55,016 nucleotides of DNA from Pumilibacter intestinalis (GCF_943193005.1 NZ_CALPCH010000016.1:1-55016); one strand, 5' to 3'; positions 39,828-49,349 are shown, counted from the first letter of the stretch. Numbers and translations: made by a program. The notes: generated from the letters alone by a model not told the origin.

Positions 39828-40139
39828 ATGAAGAACGGAATCACTATCAATTTGGATAAACCGAGAACCTTGCGATACGGTATGAATGCACTTGCCAAAA
39901 TCGAAGATTTAACGGGCAAATCCATTCTTTCGCTCGACCTTAATAAGTTGGGCATTAAAGACTTACTTGCCATCGTGTACGGCGGTCTTTATCACGAAGA
40001 CAAAACGCTGACAATACAAAAGGTCGGCGACTTAATCGACGAATATTCCAACCTCAACGAAGTGGCGGAGAAACTCGGCGAGGCATTGACCGCAGCATTC
40101 GGCGGAGAGAATACGGAGCAAACGCCGGGGGAAAAGTAA
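39828..40139 (+). CDS. Tail assembly chaperone, zero-frame product
   Basis: A 103-residue protein that coats the tape measure during tail assembly (phage lambda gpG equivalent). It has ITINLDKPRTLRYGMNALAK at the start and an acidic C-terminus. It ends GEK-stop at 40139. A G5A4 run (40127-40135) precedes the stop, and the -1 frame is open from there into the next ORF, so a longer GT-type product is expected. Confidence 0.88.
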   Translation: MKNGITINLDKPRTLRYGMNALAKIEDLTGKSILSLDLNKLGIKDLLAIVYGGLYHEDKTLTIQKVGDLIDEYSNLNEVAEKLGEALTAAFGGENTEQTPGEK

Positions 40140-40453
40140 CCGCCGTTTTTGATTTATTCGCATTGTCCGAACAAGCGGTGGTAATGTGGGGCGTCGATCC
40201 GTTAAAGGTCGGCGATTATACGCCGTATGAACTCACGCTCATAGCCAAGCAGAAACGGAATGCCGAGCAGACCGAGTTTGAGAACTTGCTGTGTCTTGCA
40301 TGGCACACCGAAGCTCTTGCACGGCAAAGAAAGTTGCCACGGTTTGAAAAACTGCTGAAAGAGGCGAGGAAGAAACCGAGCAAAAAAGCAAGCAGTAAAA
40401 GCGATGCGATCTTAAAAGCAATGGCGGCGGCAAAAGGCGTAACAATCAAATAA
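40130..40453 (+). CDS. Tail assembly chaperone, -1 frameshift extension
   Basis: In the -1 frame, codons run open from GGA at 40130 through KVTAVFDLFALSEQAVVMWG to 40453. VDPLKVGDYTPYELTLIAKQ and a basic C-terminus (KKPSKKASSKSDAILKAM) follow. This is the T-part of a G/GT chaperone. An ORF start at 40163 uses TTG without a good RBS, which favours frameshifting over separate initiation. Confidence 0.82.
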   Translation, partial: GKVTAVFDLFALSEQAVVMWGVDPLKVGDYTPYELTLIAKQKRNAEQTEFENLLCLAWHTEALARQRKLPRFEKLLKEARKKPSKKASSKSDAILKAMAAAKGVTIK

Positions 40454-40465
40454 AGGGGGCGAGAT

Positions 40466-43156
40466 ATGGCTGTAATTAGAAACCTTGTCGTGAAGATTGC
40501 GGCGGATATATCCTCGCTGTCGAAAGGACTACAAACCGCACAAAAGAAAATACAAAAGGTGTCGGCGTCTTTCACAAAAGCAGGAACAAAGCTCACGGCA
40601 AGCATAACCGCACCGCTCGTAGCACTCGGAACGGCGGCAGTCAACGTGTCGCAAGGGTTCGAGCAGAGTATGGCAAATGCGGCATCGGTCGCAGGGGCAA
40701 CGGGCGAAGAGCTTGCAAGAATGACAGCGATCGCCAGAGATATGGGCAGTAAAACGGTGTTCTCCGCATCGGATGCGGCGGATGCTTTATACTACATGGC
40801 ATCGGCAGGTTACAAGGTAGACCAAATGGCAGACTCCATAGAGGCAACCTTGAACCTTGCATCGGCAACGCAGAGCGACCTCGCATTCACTACCGATACG
40901 GTAATATCTACGTTGAATCAGTTCGGCTTGGAAGCGAACCAAGCGGAAAGGGTAACAAACGTATTCGCCGCCGCAATCGGCAACTCAATGGCGAGTATGG
41001 ATAAACTCTCGAACTCAATGGGTTATGTCGGGCCTGTGGCAAACAGCCTCGGCTATGAAATCGAAGAAGTTACGGGTGCATTGTCCGTGCTGTACAATGC
41101 AGGCTATGACGGCTCGACCGCAGGAACGGCACTCCGTCAATCGCTTGTATCGCTGATGAATCCGTCGGCTGCGGCACTCGGAGTGTTCGAGGAATTGGGG
41201 TTGACTTTTGACGACGTGAATCCTGCAACGAATGACCTTGCCACAATTATAGACAGGCTCGGCGGAGCGGGTATGGACACCGCCCAAGCAATGAAAGTGT
41301 TCGGAGCAAGGGCAGGCCCCGGTATGCTTGCCTTAATGTCGGCGGGCGGAGATGCGGTCAGAGATATGACTGCGTCAATCACGGGAACAAACAAAGCATC
41401 CGAGATGGCGGCAACGCAGCTCAACACTTTGCAAGGTCAAGTCAAGATATTAAAATCCGAGCTTGAAGAAATCGCCATATCGTTCGGCGACGTGTTAATT
41501 CCTATTATAAGACAGTTCATCCAAAAGTATATTTCGCCTTTGACGGCGAAGCTGATGGGGCTGTCGATGGGAACGAAAAAGAACATCGTAACCATAGCGT
41601 TATTGGCGGCGGCAATCGGGCCGCTTTTATTAGTTGTCGGCAAACTCATCGGTAGCATCGGTACAATACTCAAAGTCGGAAAATTGCTGTTCAGCAAAGT
41701 CGGCTTGATCATAGCGGCAATCGCAGCGGTGGTCGGAGTCGTTACTTATTTGTGGAAGAACAACGAGGACTTCCGAAACGCCGTAACCAAGATATGGGAA
41801 AAGATAAAGGCAAAGATACTCGGTGCAGTCGAGGCAATCAAGCAATGGTGGGCGAAGAACGGACAGAAACTCATAAACAGAGTGGTGTCCGCACTCAAAG
41901 CGATATGGAAGACCGTGAAGACGATATTCGGCAAGATAAAGCCGTATGCGGAAAAGGTTTGGAATTTTGTAAAAGACGTGGTAATCGACGTCGTAACGGC
42001 AATCCGCAAATTTTGGGAAACCAACGGTGCAAAGATTTGGAATACGGTCAAGACCATATTCACGAATATTTGGACTTGCGTAAAATCGGCATTCAGCATC
42101 ATAGGCGACGCCTTAAACAAATTCTTTTCTTACGTAAGACCGATATGGGAAAAACTCAAAGCCTTGTTCGCCTCGCTGTGGGATACATTGGTTGAACTGT
42201 ACGAAACGCTGAAACCCGTCTTCGATTTAATAGGCGGACTTGTCATGACGCTTTGGGGCGTGGTGTCGAGCGTACTCGGAGCAATCATCGAAGCACTCGG
42301 CCCGTTTCTTGAAGCGATAATCGACGTGGTCAGCGCAATCCTTGACATCATCAAAGTGGTGTGTGCGGTGTTGCGTGGCGACTGGTCGTCTGCATGGGAA
42401 TATATGCAGAGTTTCGCAAGCAATATTTGGTCGGGAATCAAAAACTTATTCCTCGGCATCTGGGAGTTTATCAAAGGCTTCGGAGAGAATATTGTGTCTT
42501 TCTTCGGGAACTGCGGCGAAACTATCGGCAATATCTTCAAAAAGGTATGGGACGGCGTAAGCGGCTTTTTCTCGAATATTTGGAGCGGAATCAAATCGAT
42601 GTGCGGAAATATTTGGGACGGCATCACGGGGCTGTTCGGGAAGGTCGGAGATTTCTTCAAAAACCTCTTCTCGGACGGGTTCAGTTGGGGCAAGAACCTT
42701 ATATCGAATATCGGCGACGGAATAAAGAAGGGTTGGAATTGGGTGGTTGACGGCGTGAAGTCTGTCGGCAAATCAATCAAAGACTTTCTCGGTTTCGGAT
42801 CGCCTACAAAGAAAGGTCCCGGTCATACCGCAGACGAGTGGATACCGAATCTAATGGACATGATGGCAAACGATATGTACGCCAACATTCCTATGATGCA
42901 GAGAGCGGCAATTGAAGTGGCGAACACGCTCGGCTTGACAACTTCGCCGAACAGGGCAATGGTTGGAACGGGCTCAAGTCCGAACGGCGACCTCTTAAAC
43001 GGATTGTTGCAAGGAATGGCAGCGATGAACGGAATGGGTGGAGCGGAGGAAAAAGAACTCGTCTTGCAAGTAGACGGACAGACTTTCGCAAGGCTTATGA
43101 TGCCGAAGCTGTCGAGAGAGTATAGGCGAAACGGCGTAAATTTGCAGGAGGTGTGA
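40466..43156 (+). CDS. Tail tape measure protein
   Basis: An 896-residue tape measure protein that sets tail length and helps DNA entry. The N-terminal TP901-type domain has SFTKAGTKLTASITAPLVAL and FEQSMANAASVAGATGEELA, then ASDAADALYYMASAGYK. Hydrophobic segments are near residues 390-440. The rest is Trp-rich repeats such as KKVWDGVSGFFSNIWSGIKS and SNIGDGIKKGWNWVVDGVKS. It follows the chaperones, as in most siphophages. Confidence 0.96.
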   Translation: MAVIRNLVVKIAADISSLSKGLQTAQKKIQKVSASFTKAGTKLTASITAPLVALGTAAVNVSQGFEQSMANAASVAGATGEELARMTAIARDMGSKTVFSASDAADALYYMASAGYKVDQMADSIEATLNLASATQSDLAFTTDTVISTLNQFGLEANQAERVTNVFAAAIGNSMASMDKLSNSMGYVGPVANSLGYEIEEVTGALSVLYNAGYDGSTAGTALRQSLVSLMNPSAAALGVFEELGLTFDDVNPATNDLATIIDRLGGAGMDTAQAMKVFGARAGPGMLALMSAGGDAVRDMTASITGTNKASEMAATQLNTLQGQVKILKSELEEIAISFGDVLIPIIRQFIQKYISPLTAKLMGLSMGTKKNIVTIALLAAAIGPLLLVVGKLIGSIGTILKVGKLLFSKVGLIIAAIAAVVGVVTYLWKNNEDFRNAVTKIWEKIKAKILGAVEAIKQWWAKNGQKLINRVVSALKAIWKTVKTIFGKIKPYAEKVWNFVKDVVIDVVTAIRKFWETNGAKIWNTVKTIFTNIWTCVKSAFSIIGDALNKFFSYVRPIWEKLKALFASLWDTLVELYETLKPVFDLIGGLVMTLWGVVSSVLGAIIEALGPFLEAIIDVVSAILDIIKVVCAVLRGDWSSAWEYMQSFASNIWSGIKNLFLGIWEFIKGFGENIVSFFGNCGETIGNIFKKVWDGVSGFFSNIWSGIKSMCGNIWDGITGLFGKVGDFFKNLFSDGFSWGKNLISNIGDGIKKGWNWVVDGVKSVGKSIKDFLGFGSPTKKGPGHTADEWIPNLMDMMANDMYANIPMMQRAAIEVANTLGLTTSPNRAMVGTGSSPNGDLLNGLLQGMAAMNGMGGAEEKELVLQVDGQTFARLMMPKLSREYRRNGVNLQEV

Positions 43157-43157
43157 T

Positions 43158-43514
43158 ATGGACTTTTTCAAAGTAAACGGAAAGAAAATAAAAGCGCCTA
43201 CCGAATTGACCGTGTCGCCAGAGATACTCGACAAAGCCGAACGCACCGTTGACGGAACGATGGTCGTGGACATAATCGGCACGAAACGAAAAGTGGACGT
43301 GAGTTGGGAGTATCTTTCAAAAGAAGATATGACCACGCTGACGAAAGCTATCGGCGGAGATAAGTTCGCCGAGATAACCTATCACGATAACGCCACGGGC
43401 AGTCTTGTAACAATGACGGGACGGTCGGAGGGGCTGACCTACCAACCGCACTATGATTGGGCAAAAGGCAAGATTATGTGGAAAAGCGTGTCGGTCAGTT
43501 TTACGGAGAGGTAG
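43158..43514 (+). CDS. Phage tail protein of unknown function
   Basis: A 118-residue beta-rich protein directly after the tape measure (one base gap). It starts MDFFKVNGKKIKAPTELTVS and includes TKRKVDVSWEYLSKEDMTTL and WKSVSVSFTER. The position fits a distal tail or tail-tip subunit. I recognise no exact family. RBS GCAGGAGG overlaps the tape measure stop. Confidence 0.7.
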   Translation: MDFFKVNGKKIKAPTELTVSPEILDKAERTVDGTMVVDIIGTKRKVDVSWEYLSKEDMTTLTKAIGGDKFAEITYHDNATGSLVTMTGRSEGLTYQPHYDWAKGKIMWKSVSVSFTER

Positions 43515-43517
43515 CCT

Positions 43518-45293
43518 ATGAAATATTCGGATAATCCCCGTAAGGTTTACGGCAAAGTGGAAATCGTCTATGCGGACGAAGAGTTGAGCCGTGATATAAA
43601 AGTGGCGGTAAGCGGTAATTCGCAAATCAGCCATCCGAACGAAGTATTCCGTCTGCCGAGCGAGCCGACTATCAAGGCTTGCACGATGGACGGAAACTCT
43701 ACGATGGACGGGACTTTTCAAATGATGGGCGATGACTTGATCGTCGGATGGTGGAGTAACACGGGAGCGGACGGCAACGGTGTATATGCAAGCAAGCCGT
43801 ATATAGAATTGACGTTTATGATGCGTCCCATAATTTATTGGCGAATCATCGGCGACAAGAAGCTCAACCAATACCCCGTGGACTTTACGCTACAGTATAA
43901 ACGAAACGGGACAATAGTGAAAACCGATACCGTCAAAGACAACACCGAGGTGGAAATAGTCGTAGTGCCGAAAGTTGAAGACATCACGGCGGTAAGGCTG
44001 ACCATAGAAAAATGGAGTCATCCGAACGCCGTGGCTAAAATTCTGCGGTGCTTCGAACGTGTATATGAAACCTACGAGGGCGACTCGCTTTTGTCCTTCG
44101 AAGTCGGAGAAGAGCTGTGTTCGAGCGAGGGAAACTACAACATCAATTCGGACTCGATGACCGTAAGCATTTATAACGAAGACCGCAAATTCGACAAAGG
44201 ATACTTGCGGACGCTTATGCTCCTTGACCGTAAGCTGTACCCCTTTATAGGGATAGAGCAAAACGGCGAGATCAAATATAAACCGCTCGGCGTTTTTTAC
44301 TCTGATGAATGGGACATACCGCAGGACAGCCAATGGGTAAAATGCACTGCAACCGACCGCATGATGCGATTGCAGATTAAAACATACGTCGGCTTTCCGC
44401 TCATTGAAAACGTGTCGCTGTACGAGATTGCCGAAGACGTGCTGACGAAGATGGGGTTGAGTTCGGCGGAGTTCGTAATCACGGAAAGGTTGAAAGATTT
44501 TGTGGTAGATACGGCGTTGTTGCCGAAGACCACGGGGTGGGATGCTTTGCAAGAAATCGCAAATGCGGGGCTATGCAAGGTATTCGTGGATAGGGAAAAC
44601 AGAATCGTTATCAAGTGCGAAGAAGATACTCCCGAATACAATCCAACGGAAATCAATCCCGGCAATATGTTCTCTTATAAATCAAACATCACGCTGACGG
44701 ACTTTTCTAACAGCGTGTCGGTGGACTACTGCGAGATTAGCATAAAGGATGACATGATCGAAGTAGCCGAGCCAGAGATACGGCTTGAGCCGAACGAAAC
44801 GAAGACGCTGACAATCGACTATACGTCGGAGGTGGCGTATCCGAATGCGACAAGCAACAATGCATCGGTGCGGATTATTTCGTATGAAAGCGGAGTCAAT
44901 TCCTGCACTTGCGTCGTAAAGAACAACACGGGTACGGCACAGACTGCAGTCATTACGATTACGGGAAACGCCATTGAAATCAATACCCGAACGGTAACGG
45001 TAAGGGATGAAGAAAGCATCCTGCTTTATGGGATCGTAGAATATTCGCACCCTACGAGCGAACTTGTACAAAGCTATGAGCAAGCGGAGTACATGGCAAC
45101 TCTGCTCCTTAATCGTATGAAAGCGGGAGAGGGCAGTATAACGGTCGTGTGGCGAGGAAACCCCGAACTCGAAGTAGGACTCGCCTACGACTGCATTGAC
45201 CGCTTTGGGGACAAAGAAAGGCTTTTGTGCGAGTACAACAAATTCACCTACGACGGGGGACTGAAACAAGAAACCCGTGGCAGAAAGAAATAG
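43518..45293 (+). CDS. Phage tail hub / baseplate-like protein
   Basis: A 591-residue tail-tip protein. The middle (YLRTLMLLDRKLYPFIGIEQ, KPLGVFYSDEWDIPQDSQWV, CTATDRMMRLQIKTYVGFPL, then LYEIAEDVLTKMGL) has the pattern of gp27-like hub proteins. The C-terminal part has SVDYCEISIKDDMIEVAEPE and VEYSHPTSELVQSYEQAEYM. It probably forms the tail tip ring below the tape measure. No peptidase motif is evident. Confidence 0.75.
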   Translation: MKYSDNPRKVYGKVEIVYADEELSRDIKVAVSGNSQISHPNEVFRLPSEPTIKACTMDGNSTMDGTFQMMGDDLIVGWWSNTGADGNGVYASKPYIELTFMMRPIIYWRIIGDKKLNQYPVDFTLQYKRNGTIVKTDTVKDNTEVEIVVVPKVEDITAVRLTIEKWSHPNAVAKILRCFERVYETYEGDSLLSFEVGEELCSSEGNYNINSDSMTVSIYNEDRKFDKGYLRTLMLLDRKLYPFIGIEQNGEIKYKPLGVFYSDEWDIPQDSQWVKCTATDRMMRLQIKTYVGFPLIENVSLYEIAEDVLTKMGLSSAEFVITERLKDFVVDTALLPKTTGWDALQEIANAGLCKVFVDRENRIVIKCEEDTPEYNPTEINPGNMFSYKSNITLTDFSNSVSVDYCEISIKDDMIEVAEPEIRLEPNETKTLTIDYTSEVAYPNATSNNASVRIISYESGVNSCTCVVKNNTGTAQTAVITITGNAIEINTRTVTVRDEESILLYGIVEYSHPTSELVQSYEQAEYMATLLLNRMKAGEGSITVVWRGNPELEVGLAYDCIDRFGDKERLLCEYNKFTYDGGLKQETRGRKK

Positions 45294-45303
45294 GGAGGCA
45301 ACT

Positions 45304-46647
45304 ATGGCTAATTGGAAAGAGCCTAAAAACGATTATAAAAAGGAAGACCAAGTCGTCCCCGAAATATTCAATACCCTTGCCGAGAACGAACGGTATCTGC
45401 AAGAAAAGAAAATAACCACGGAGCAAGTGCAGGATGCGGAAGTAAACAGCAAGCAAAGTGCAACCCGTGAGAATGTGGGGGACAAGGAAACAGTGAAAGG
45501 ATTTTTCGGTAAAGTAAGAAAGTGGTTTGCTGACCTTAAAGCATTGGCGTTCAAGGGAACGGTAGGCACGGCAGACATTGACAGCTCGGCGGTAACGTCC
45601 GCCAAGATTGCAAGCAATGCAGTAACTTCGGCGAAGATAGCATCGAACGCCGTAACAACCGCAAAGATTAACGCAAAGGCGGTAACCGATGAAAAGATAA
45701 ACTCGGTGTCGGCAAGCAAAGTAACAGGACTGCATAAGGTCGCTACGAGCGGAAGCTATAACGATTTAACTGATAAGCCGACAATACCAAGCGGTGGCGG
45801 CGGAACTGCCACCGTTGTGTTTAACGGTAATGCTAATCATTACGATTATGATCTCGGATTCAAAATTAAAGGCGGTTACCGTTATGCTGTAGAATTATCA
45901 AACGCCGTTGGGGAAGGGATAGCAATTGGAGAAGGCGAAGATACCACGTTGCGTGTTTGTATTCCCGGTTACTGCTATGCTGCCGATAGCGTCATGAATT
46001 TGTATATTCTATGTTTTACAACAAATTATAATGGCAATGCGAATTATGAAGGTGGCGGAACATTCTATGTGGAAGGTAGTGCCGATATAGAAGATGGAAG
46101 AGTTAGCGGAAACGGTTATTTAAGTATAAACGGGCATTCATGTCCTGCTATTAAAAGGGTAATCGAACTTGGTAAGGTTTACGATGTCGATAGTAATTCA
46201 AAGCCTGATAAAACATGGCAATACTTGGATGTCGATGCCGCATACGTTTACGGGGATATGAGTATGAAGAGTGTCGAAGTTCCCGTTGACGGTTTGAAAG
46301 TCGGCGATACAATCAGAGCAACGGCGATGTCGCTCAAAGTCAATATGGATTATACGAGCGAGAGTTACTTTTTTAATACGGGCAATATTCTCTACGGTTG
46401 GGTGTTTGACGGTTCGGGATGGTATCAGTTACAAGACGAATACGACTATGGCTATATGGGAGAAAAAGAGCTATCAAGCGAGTCGCCATTTGTTTCCGAA
46501 TGCGGTTTATTCGATTACGAAACACCGAATAAATTGACGATTAAAATATCCTGCAAACGAAACGGTTACTTGACCGTCGAGTGGTCTGACCAAGCAGGGG
46601 GTTACATTGAGATGATGCCGCTTTACAATTTCCAAGTATTGAGATAA
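45304..46647 (+). CDS. Tail fibre-like protein with AKI repeats
   Basis: A 447-residue protein. Residues 1-30 (MANWKEPKNDYKKEDQVVPE) form a virion-attachment start. Residues 90-145 carry tandem ten-residue repeats of the type SNAVTSAKIA, a coiled or beta-helical stalk common in phage fibres. YNDLTDKPTIPSGGGG is a frequent fibre linker. The C-terminal 280 residues are a beta-rich head with aromatic runs. It is probably a receptor-binding structure. AGGGAGG precedes ATG 45304. Confidence 0.8.
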   Translation: MANWKEPKNDYKKEDQVVPEIFNTLAENERYLQEKKITTEQVQDAEVNSKQSATRENVGDKETVKGFFGKVRKWFADLKALAFKGTVGTADIDSSAVTSAKIASNAVTSAKIASNAVTTAKINAKAVTDEKINSVSASKVTGLHKVATSGSYNDLTDKPTIPSGGGGTATVVFNGNANHYDYDLGFKIKGGYRYAVELSNAVGEGIAIGEGEDTTLRVCIPGYCYAADSVMNLYILCFTTNYNGNANYEGGGTFYVEGSADIEDGRVSGNGYLSINGHSCPAIKRVIELGKVYDVDSNSKPDKTWQYLDVDAAYVYGDMSMKSVEVPVDGLKVGDTIRATAMSLKVNMDYTSESYFFNTGNILYGWVFDGSGWYQLQDEYDYGYMGEKELSSESPFVSECGLFDYETPNKLTIKISCKRNGYLTVEWSDQAGGYIEMMPLYNFQVLR

Positions 46648-46658
46648 CGGAGGCGGTA

Positions 46659-46994
46659 ATGGAAAGACAAATCATAGTAAAAGGCGAGGCTCGTGGCTTC
46701 GCCTTTTTGAATGTCAAAATCCCGTTGAACGATGACGAACGCTATAAGATAACCGAAAGGGACAAAGTGATTTTTTCGATAGGCAGAAAGAACCGAAAAC
46801 CCGTGATCGTCAAGGAATATCTGAAAGACTTCGATAAAGAATGGGGCAACACATTCGTAATTCATTTGACAGCAGAGGAAACGGCAAGATTGCCCTGCTT
46901 ACTTTATCAGATGCAACTGACGATAGACGTCGAGTCGTTGGGCGAGGAAATATATACGCTTGTTAATCAAGAATTGGAGGTGGTAGCAAAGTGA
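46659..46994 (+). CDS. Tail-associated beta-sandwich protein
   Basis: A 111-residue protein (IIVKGEARGFAFLNVKIPLN opening, VIFSIGRKNRKPVIVKEYLK, TFVIHLTAEETARLPCLLYQ). The plan resembles the N-terminal domain of lactococcal phage BppU-like baseplate proteins. That is a resemblance by eye. It overlaps the next gene by four bases. Confidence 0.6.
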   Translation: MERQIIVKGEARGFAFLNVKIPLNDDERYKITERDKVIFSIGRKNRKPVIVKEYLKDFDKEWGNTFVIHLTAEETARLPCLLYQMQLTIDVESLGEEIYTLVNQELEVVAK

Positions 46995-47341
46995 ACGATT
47001 GCAATGACAGACATGGACACGGACACGGCGGCGGATGCGACGGATGTGTGTCGGTGGAGGCGTTAAGGTCTATCTCGCAGAAATATCAAGGGATAGAAAA
47101 CGACGCAACGGAAACAGTGGTAAGAAACAAATCCCGAACCATTGAAGTAAAACTCAAACCACAGCAGTATCCAAGCAAATACGCCTTTCCGAATCAAGGC
47201 AACCCGGCGGTAGTTTATATCGATATACACGATAACGAATCATACCGTTGGGACGAAGCAACAGGGAGTTATATCTGCATCGGAGCAGATTGGCATCAAA
47301 TAAAAATTATTAATGGAGGAACAGCAAACAATGGCAAATGA
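46991..47341 (+). CDS. Tail-region protein with His/Cys-rich N-terminus
   Basis: A 116-residue protein that opens MNDCNDRHGHGHGGGCDGCV, a cluster of three His and three Cys within 19 residues that could bind a metal. The C-terminal part (NPAVVYIDIHDNESYRWDEA, TGSYICIGADWHQIKI) is beta-rich and resembles fibre-attached modules. It starts with GTG 46991 inside the previous gene and overlaps the next by 11 bases. Confidence 0.6.
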   Translation: MNDCNDRHGHGHGGGCDGCVSVEALRSISQKYQGIENDATETVVRNKSRTIEVKLKPQQYPSKYAFPNQGNPAVVYIDIHDNESYRWDEATGSYICIGADWHQIKIINGGTANNGK

Positions 47342-48386
47342 AAGAGTATTGGAGAGTAAAATCCAACTGCGTAACGACACGGCGGCGAATTGGAAAGCCG
47401 CCAACCCCGTCTTATTGAAAGGCGAAATCGGCATCGAGATTGATACACGCAAACTCAAGATCGGCGACGGAATCAGTGCATGGACGGGACTCAAGTATGT
47501 CAGCGATGACCTCATCGTTGCAAACACGAATCCTACAACTGCAGACACCGACCACGATGTAGGCGAACTTTGGGTTAACCAGTCCGACAAGGCGGTGTTC
47601 ATCCTTATTGCTACGAGCGATTCGTCCGCTGTGTGGAAGAAGCTCGTCAGTGCAGACGAAGTCGAGGTTGTGGCTGAAGCACAAGTAGCGCAGAAACTTA
47701 AAACGGCAAGAGCAATCTCGCTGACGGGCGATGCAACGGGTGCGACTACCTTTGACGGCAGCGAAGACGCAACCATCACGGTGGTGCTGAAGAACACGGG
47801 TGCGACCGAGGGAACTTTCACGAAAGTAACGGTAAACGAAAAGGGACTCATCACGAAGACCGAACTGCTTACACCCGAAGATATCCCCGAATTAACGCTT
47901 GCCAAGATTACCGATGCAGGCACGGCGGCGGCAAGGAACGTCGGTACGGCGGAGGGCAATCTTGTAGAGATTAGTGCAGACGGAAAAATCAGCGAAACGC
48001 TGTTGCCGAAAATTGCAATCACGGATACGCACGTTGTGGCTGACGAAACCGAGATGCTTGCACTTACCGCCGAGAAAGGCGACGTGGCAATCCGCACCGA
48101 CCTCAACCGCTCGTTCATCTTAAAGCAATCGCCTGCGGACAACTTGGCGAATTGGCTTGAACTCAAATCGCCCGAATGCACGGTGTTCTCTGTAAACGGC
48201 AAGCAAGGCGACGTCGTGCTTTCGACCACGGACATCGGAGAGGGCAGTAACCTCTATTACACCGAGGAAAGGGACAATGCGAACTTCGAGAAAAACTTCG
48301 AGAAGAAGACCGCAAAGGACTTGTCGGGCGGAGAAGATGTTCTGCTTGCAACGGACGCCTATGTGATTAACGGCGGCAACGCTTAA
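47331..48386 (+). CDS. Receptor-binding fibre with Mtd_N-like domain
   Basis: A 351-residue protein. Residues 6-50 match the major-tropism-determinant N-terminal (Mtd_N) pattern: KIQLRNDTAANWKAANPVLL, then GEIGIEIDTRKLKIGDGISA. Residues 120-200 have fibre strands (GDATGATTFDGSEDATITVV, NEKGLITKTELLTPEDIPEL). The end has SVNGKQGDVVLSTTDIGEGS, a common tail-fibre module. ATG 47331 has GGAGG upstream. Confidence 0.82.
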   Translation: MANERVLESKIQLRNDTAANWKAANPVLLKGEIGIEIDTRKLKIGDGISAWTGLKYVSDDLIVANTNPTTADTDHDVGELWVNQSDKAVFILIATSDSSAVWKKLVSADEVEVVAEAQVAQKLKTARAISLTGDATGATTFDGSEDATITVVLKNTGATEGTFTKVTVNEKGLITKTELLTPEDIPELTLAKITDAGTAAARNVGTAEGNLVEISADGKISETLLPKIAITDTHVVADETEMLALTAEKGDVAIRTDLNRSFILKQSPADNLANWLELKSPECTVFSVNGKQGDVVLSTTDIGEGSNLYYTEERDNANFEKNFEKKTAKDLSGGEDVLLATDAYVINGGNA

Positions 48387-48398
48387 AGGACGGTGGCT

Positions 48399-48731
48399 AT
48401 GGCAGAGAGAGAAATAAATTCAAAGCTCTGTCTTCGCACGGATAGTTCGGGGAATTGGCATACAGCCAACCCCGTACTGCTCCGTGGGGAATTCGGAGTC
48501 GAAGAAGACACGGGTAGAATTAAAATCGGGGACGGGAAAACCGAGTGGTCGGCTATGCCGTATTTTATAGTGGGGATGACCAAAGAACAAATCCTTGATG
48601 CGTTCTTCCCGATTAACACCGTGCGGATTACGGTCGGGGAAATCAACCCGGCGGAAACACTCGGCGGAGAATGGCAACAGGCGGTAGGAACGCAGAAAAC
48701 CGAATTCAAATATTGGGTTCGAATGAAATAG
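48399..48731 (+). CDS. Short Mtd_N-like fibre protein with C-terminal structural module
   Basis: A 110-residue protein. Its first 55 residues (LCLRTDSSGNWHTANPVLLR, then GEFGVEEDTGRIKIGDGKTE) parallel the N-terminus of the previous protein, so the two arose by duplication. The end has ITVGEINPAETLGGEWQQ, a start typical of phage structural/baseplate modules that are normally longer. It may be a truncated fibre. ATG 48399 is preferred to the GTG two codons upstream. Confidence 0.72.
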   Translation: MAEREINSKLCLRTDSSGNWHTANPVLLRGEFGVEEDTGRIKIGDGKTEWSAMPYFIVGMTKEQILDAFFPINTVRITVGEINPAETLGGEWQQAVGTQKTEFKYWVRMK

Positions 48732-48740
48732 GAGAGAAAA

Positions 48741-49037
48741 ATGGTAGCAATCATTATAAGCGTTGCATCAAGCATCATCAGCGGGATGGTGCTTTTTTTC
48801 TTGCAGCGGTTTTTCAAAAAGAAAACAAAAAAGGACGAGGAAAGGGATGCGGCGAAAGCAAAGGAAAACATCCTTATTCTCAAAAGCATCGACGCCGTGG
48901 GCAAACTTACCTACGCCAACGCAATCGCCATAAGGGACGGGAAGACTAACGGCGAAATGCACGAAGCGATGGAATGCTACAGCGAATCGAAACAGGAGAT
49001 GTACGATTATCTCCTCGAACAAAATTCCAAAAAGTAA
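48741..49037 (+). CDS. Small membrane-anchored phage protein
   Basis: A 98-residue protein with one N-terminal membrane segment (VAIIISVASSIISGMVLFFL), a basic stretch (QRFFKKKTKKDEER) and a helical C-terminus (DAVGKLTYANAIAIRDGKTN). It lies just before the holin and may act in lysis as a spanin- or antiholin-like anchor. That is inferred from place and topology only. Confidence 0.6.
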   Translation: MVAIIISVASSIISGMVLFFLQRFFKKKTKKDEERDAAKAKENILILKSIDAVGKLTYANAIAIRDGKTNGEMHEAMECYSESKQEMYDYLLEQNSKK

Positions 49038-49049
49038 CGGAGGGCAGAA

Positions 49050-49349
49050 ATGGAATATTTGGAACTCATCAGCGTACCTGCCATTGTCACGGTTGTGTAC
49101 GCATTAATTGAAATAATCAAAAAGTGCGTGGGCGAGAACGAGAAGTTCAAACGATTTATTCCGCTGATCGCAACGGCAATCGGCGTGATATGCGGAGTGG
49201 TTTGTTTCTTTGCCTTGCCGAGCATAATTCCTGCAAGCAACGTCGTGGTGGCAATAGTCATAGGCGGAGCAAGCGGTCTGACTGCAACAGGTACAAACCA
49301 GATTATAAAGCAACTCGGCAAAAAGGATGGTGGCGATGGAGAGAAGTAA
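49050..49349 (+). CDS. Holin-like membrane protein
   Basis: A 99-residue protein with three likely membrane segments: residues 6-24 (SVPAIVTVVYALIEIIKK), 40-60 (LIATAIGVICGVVCFFALPS) and 66-84 (VVVAIVIGGASGLTATGTNQ), and a charged tail. Size, topology and position between tail genes and recombinases fit a class I phage holin. I saw no endolysin gene next to it, which is unusual. Confidence 0.75.
   Translation: MEYLELISVPAIVTVVYALIEIIKKCVGENEKFKRFIPLIATAIGVICGVVCFFALPSIIPASNVVVAIVIGGASGLTATGTNQIIKQLGKKDGGDGEK

Noticed and set aside
47331-48731. Diversity-generating retroelement suggested by Mtd_N domains
   Set aside because: No reverse transcriptase gene and no template/variable repeat pair were found in the window.
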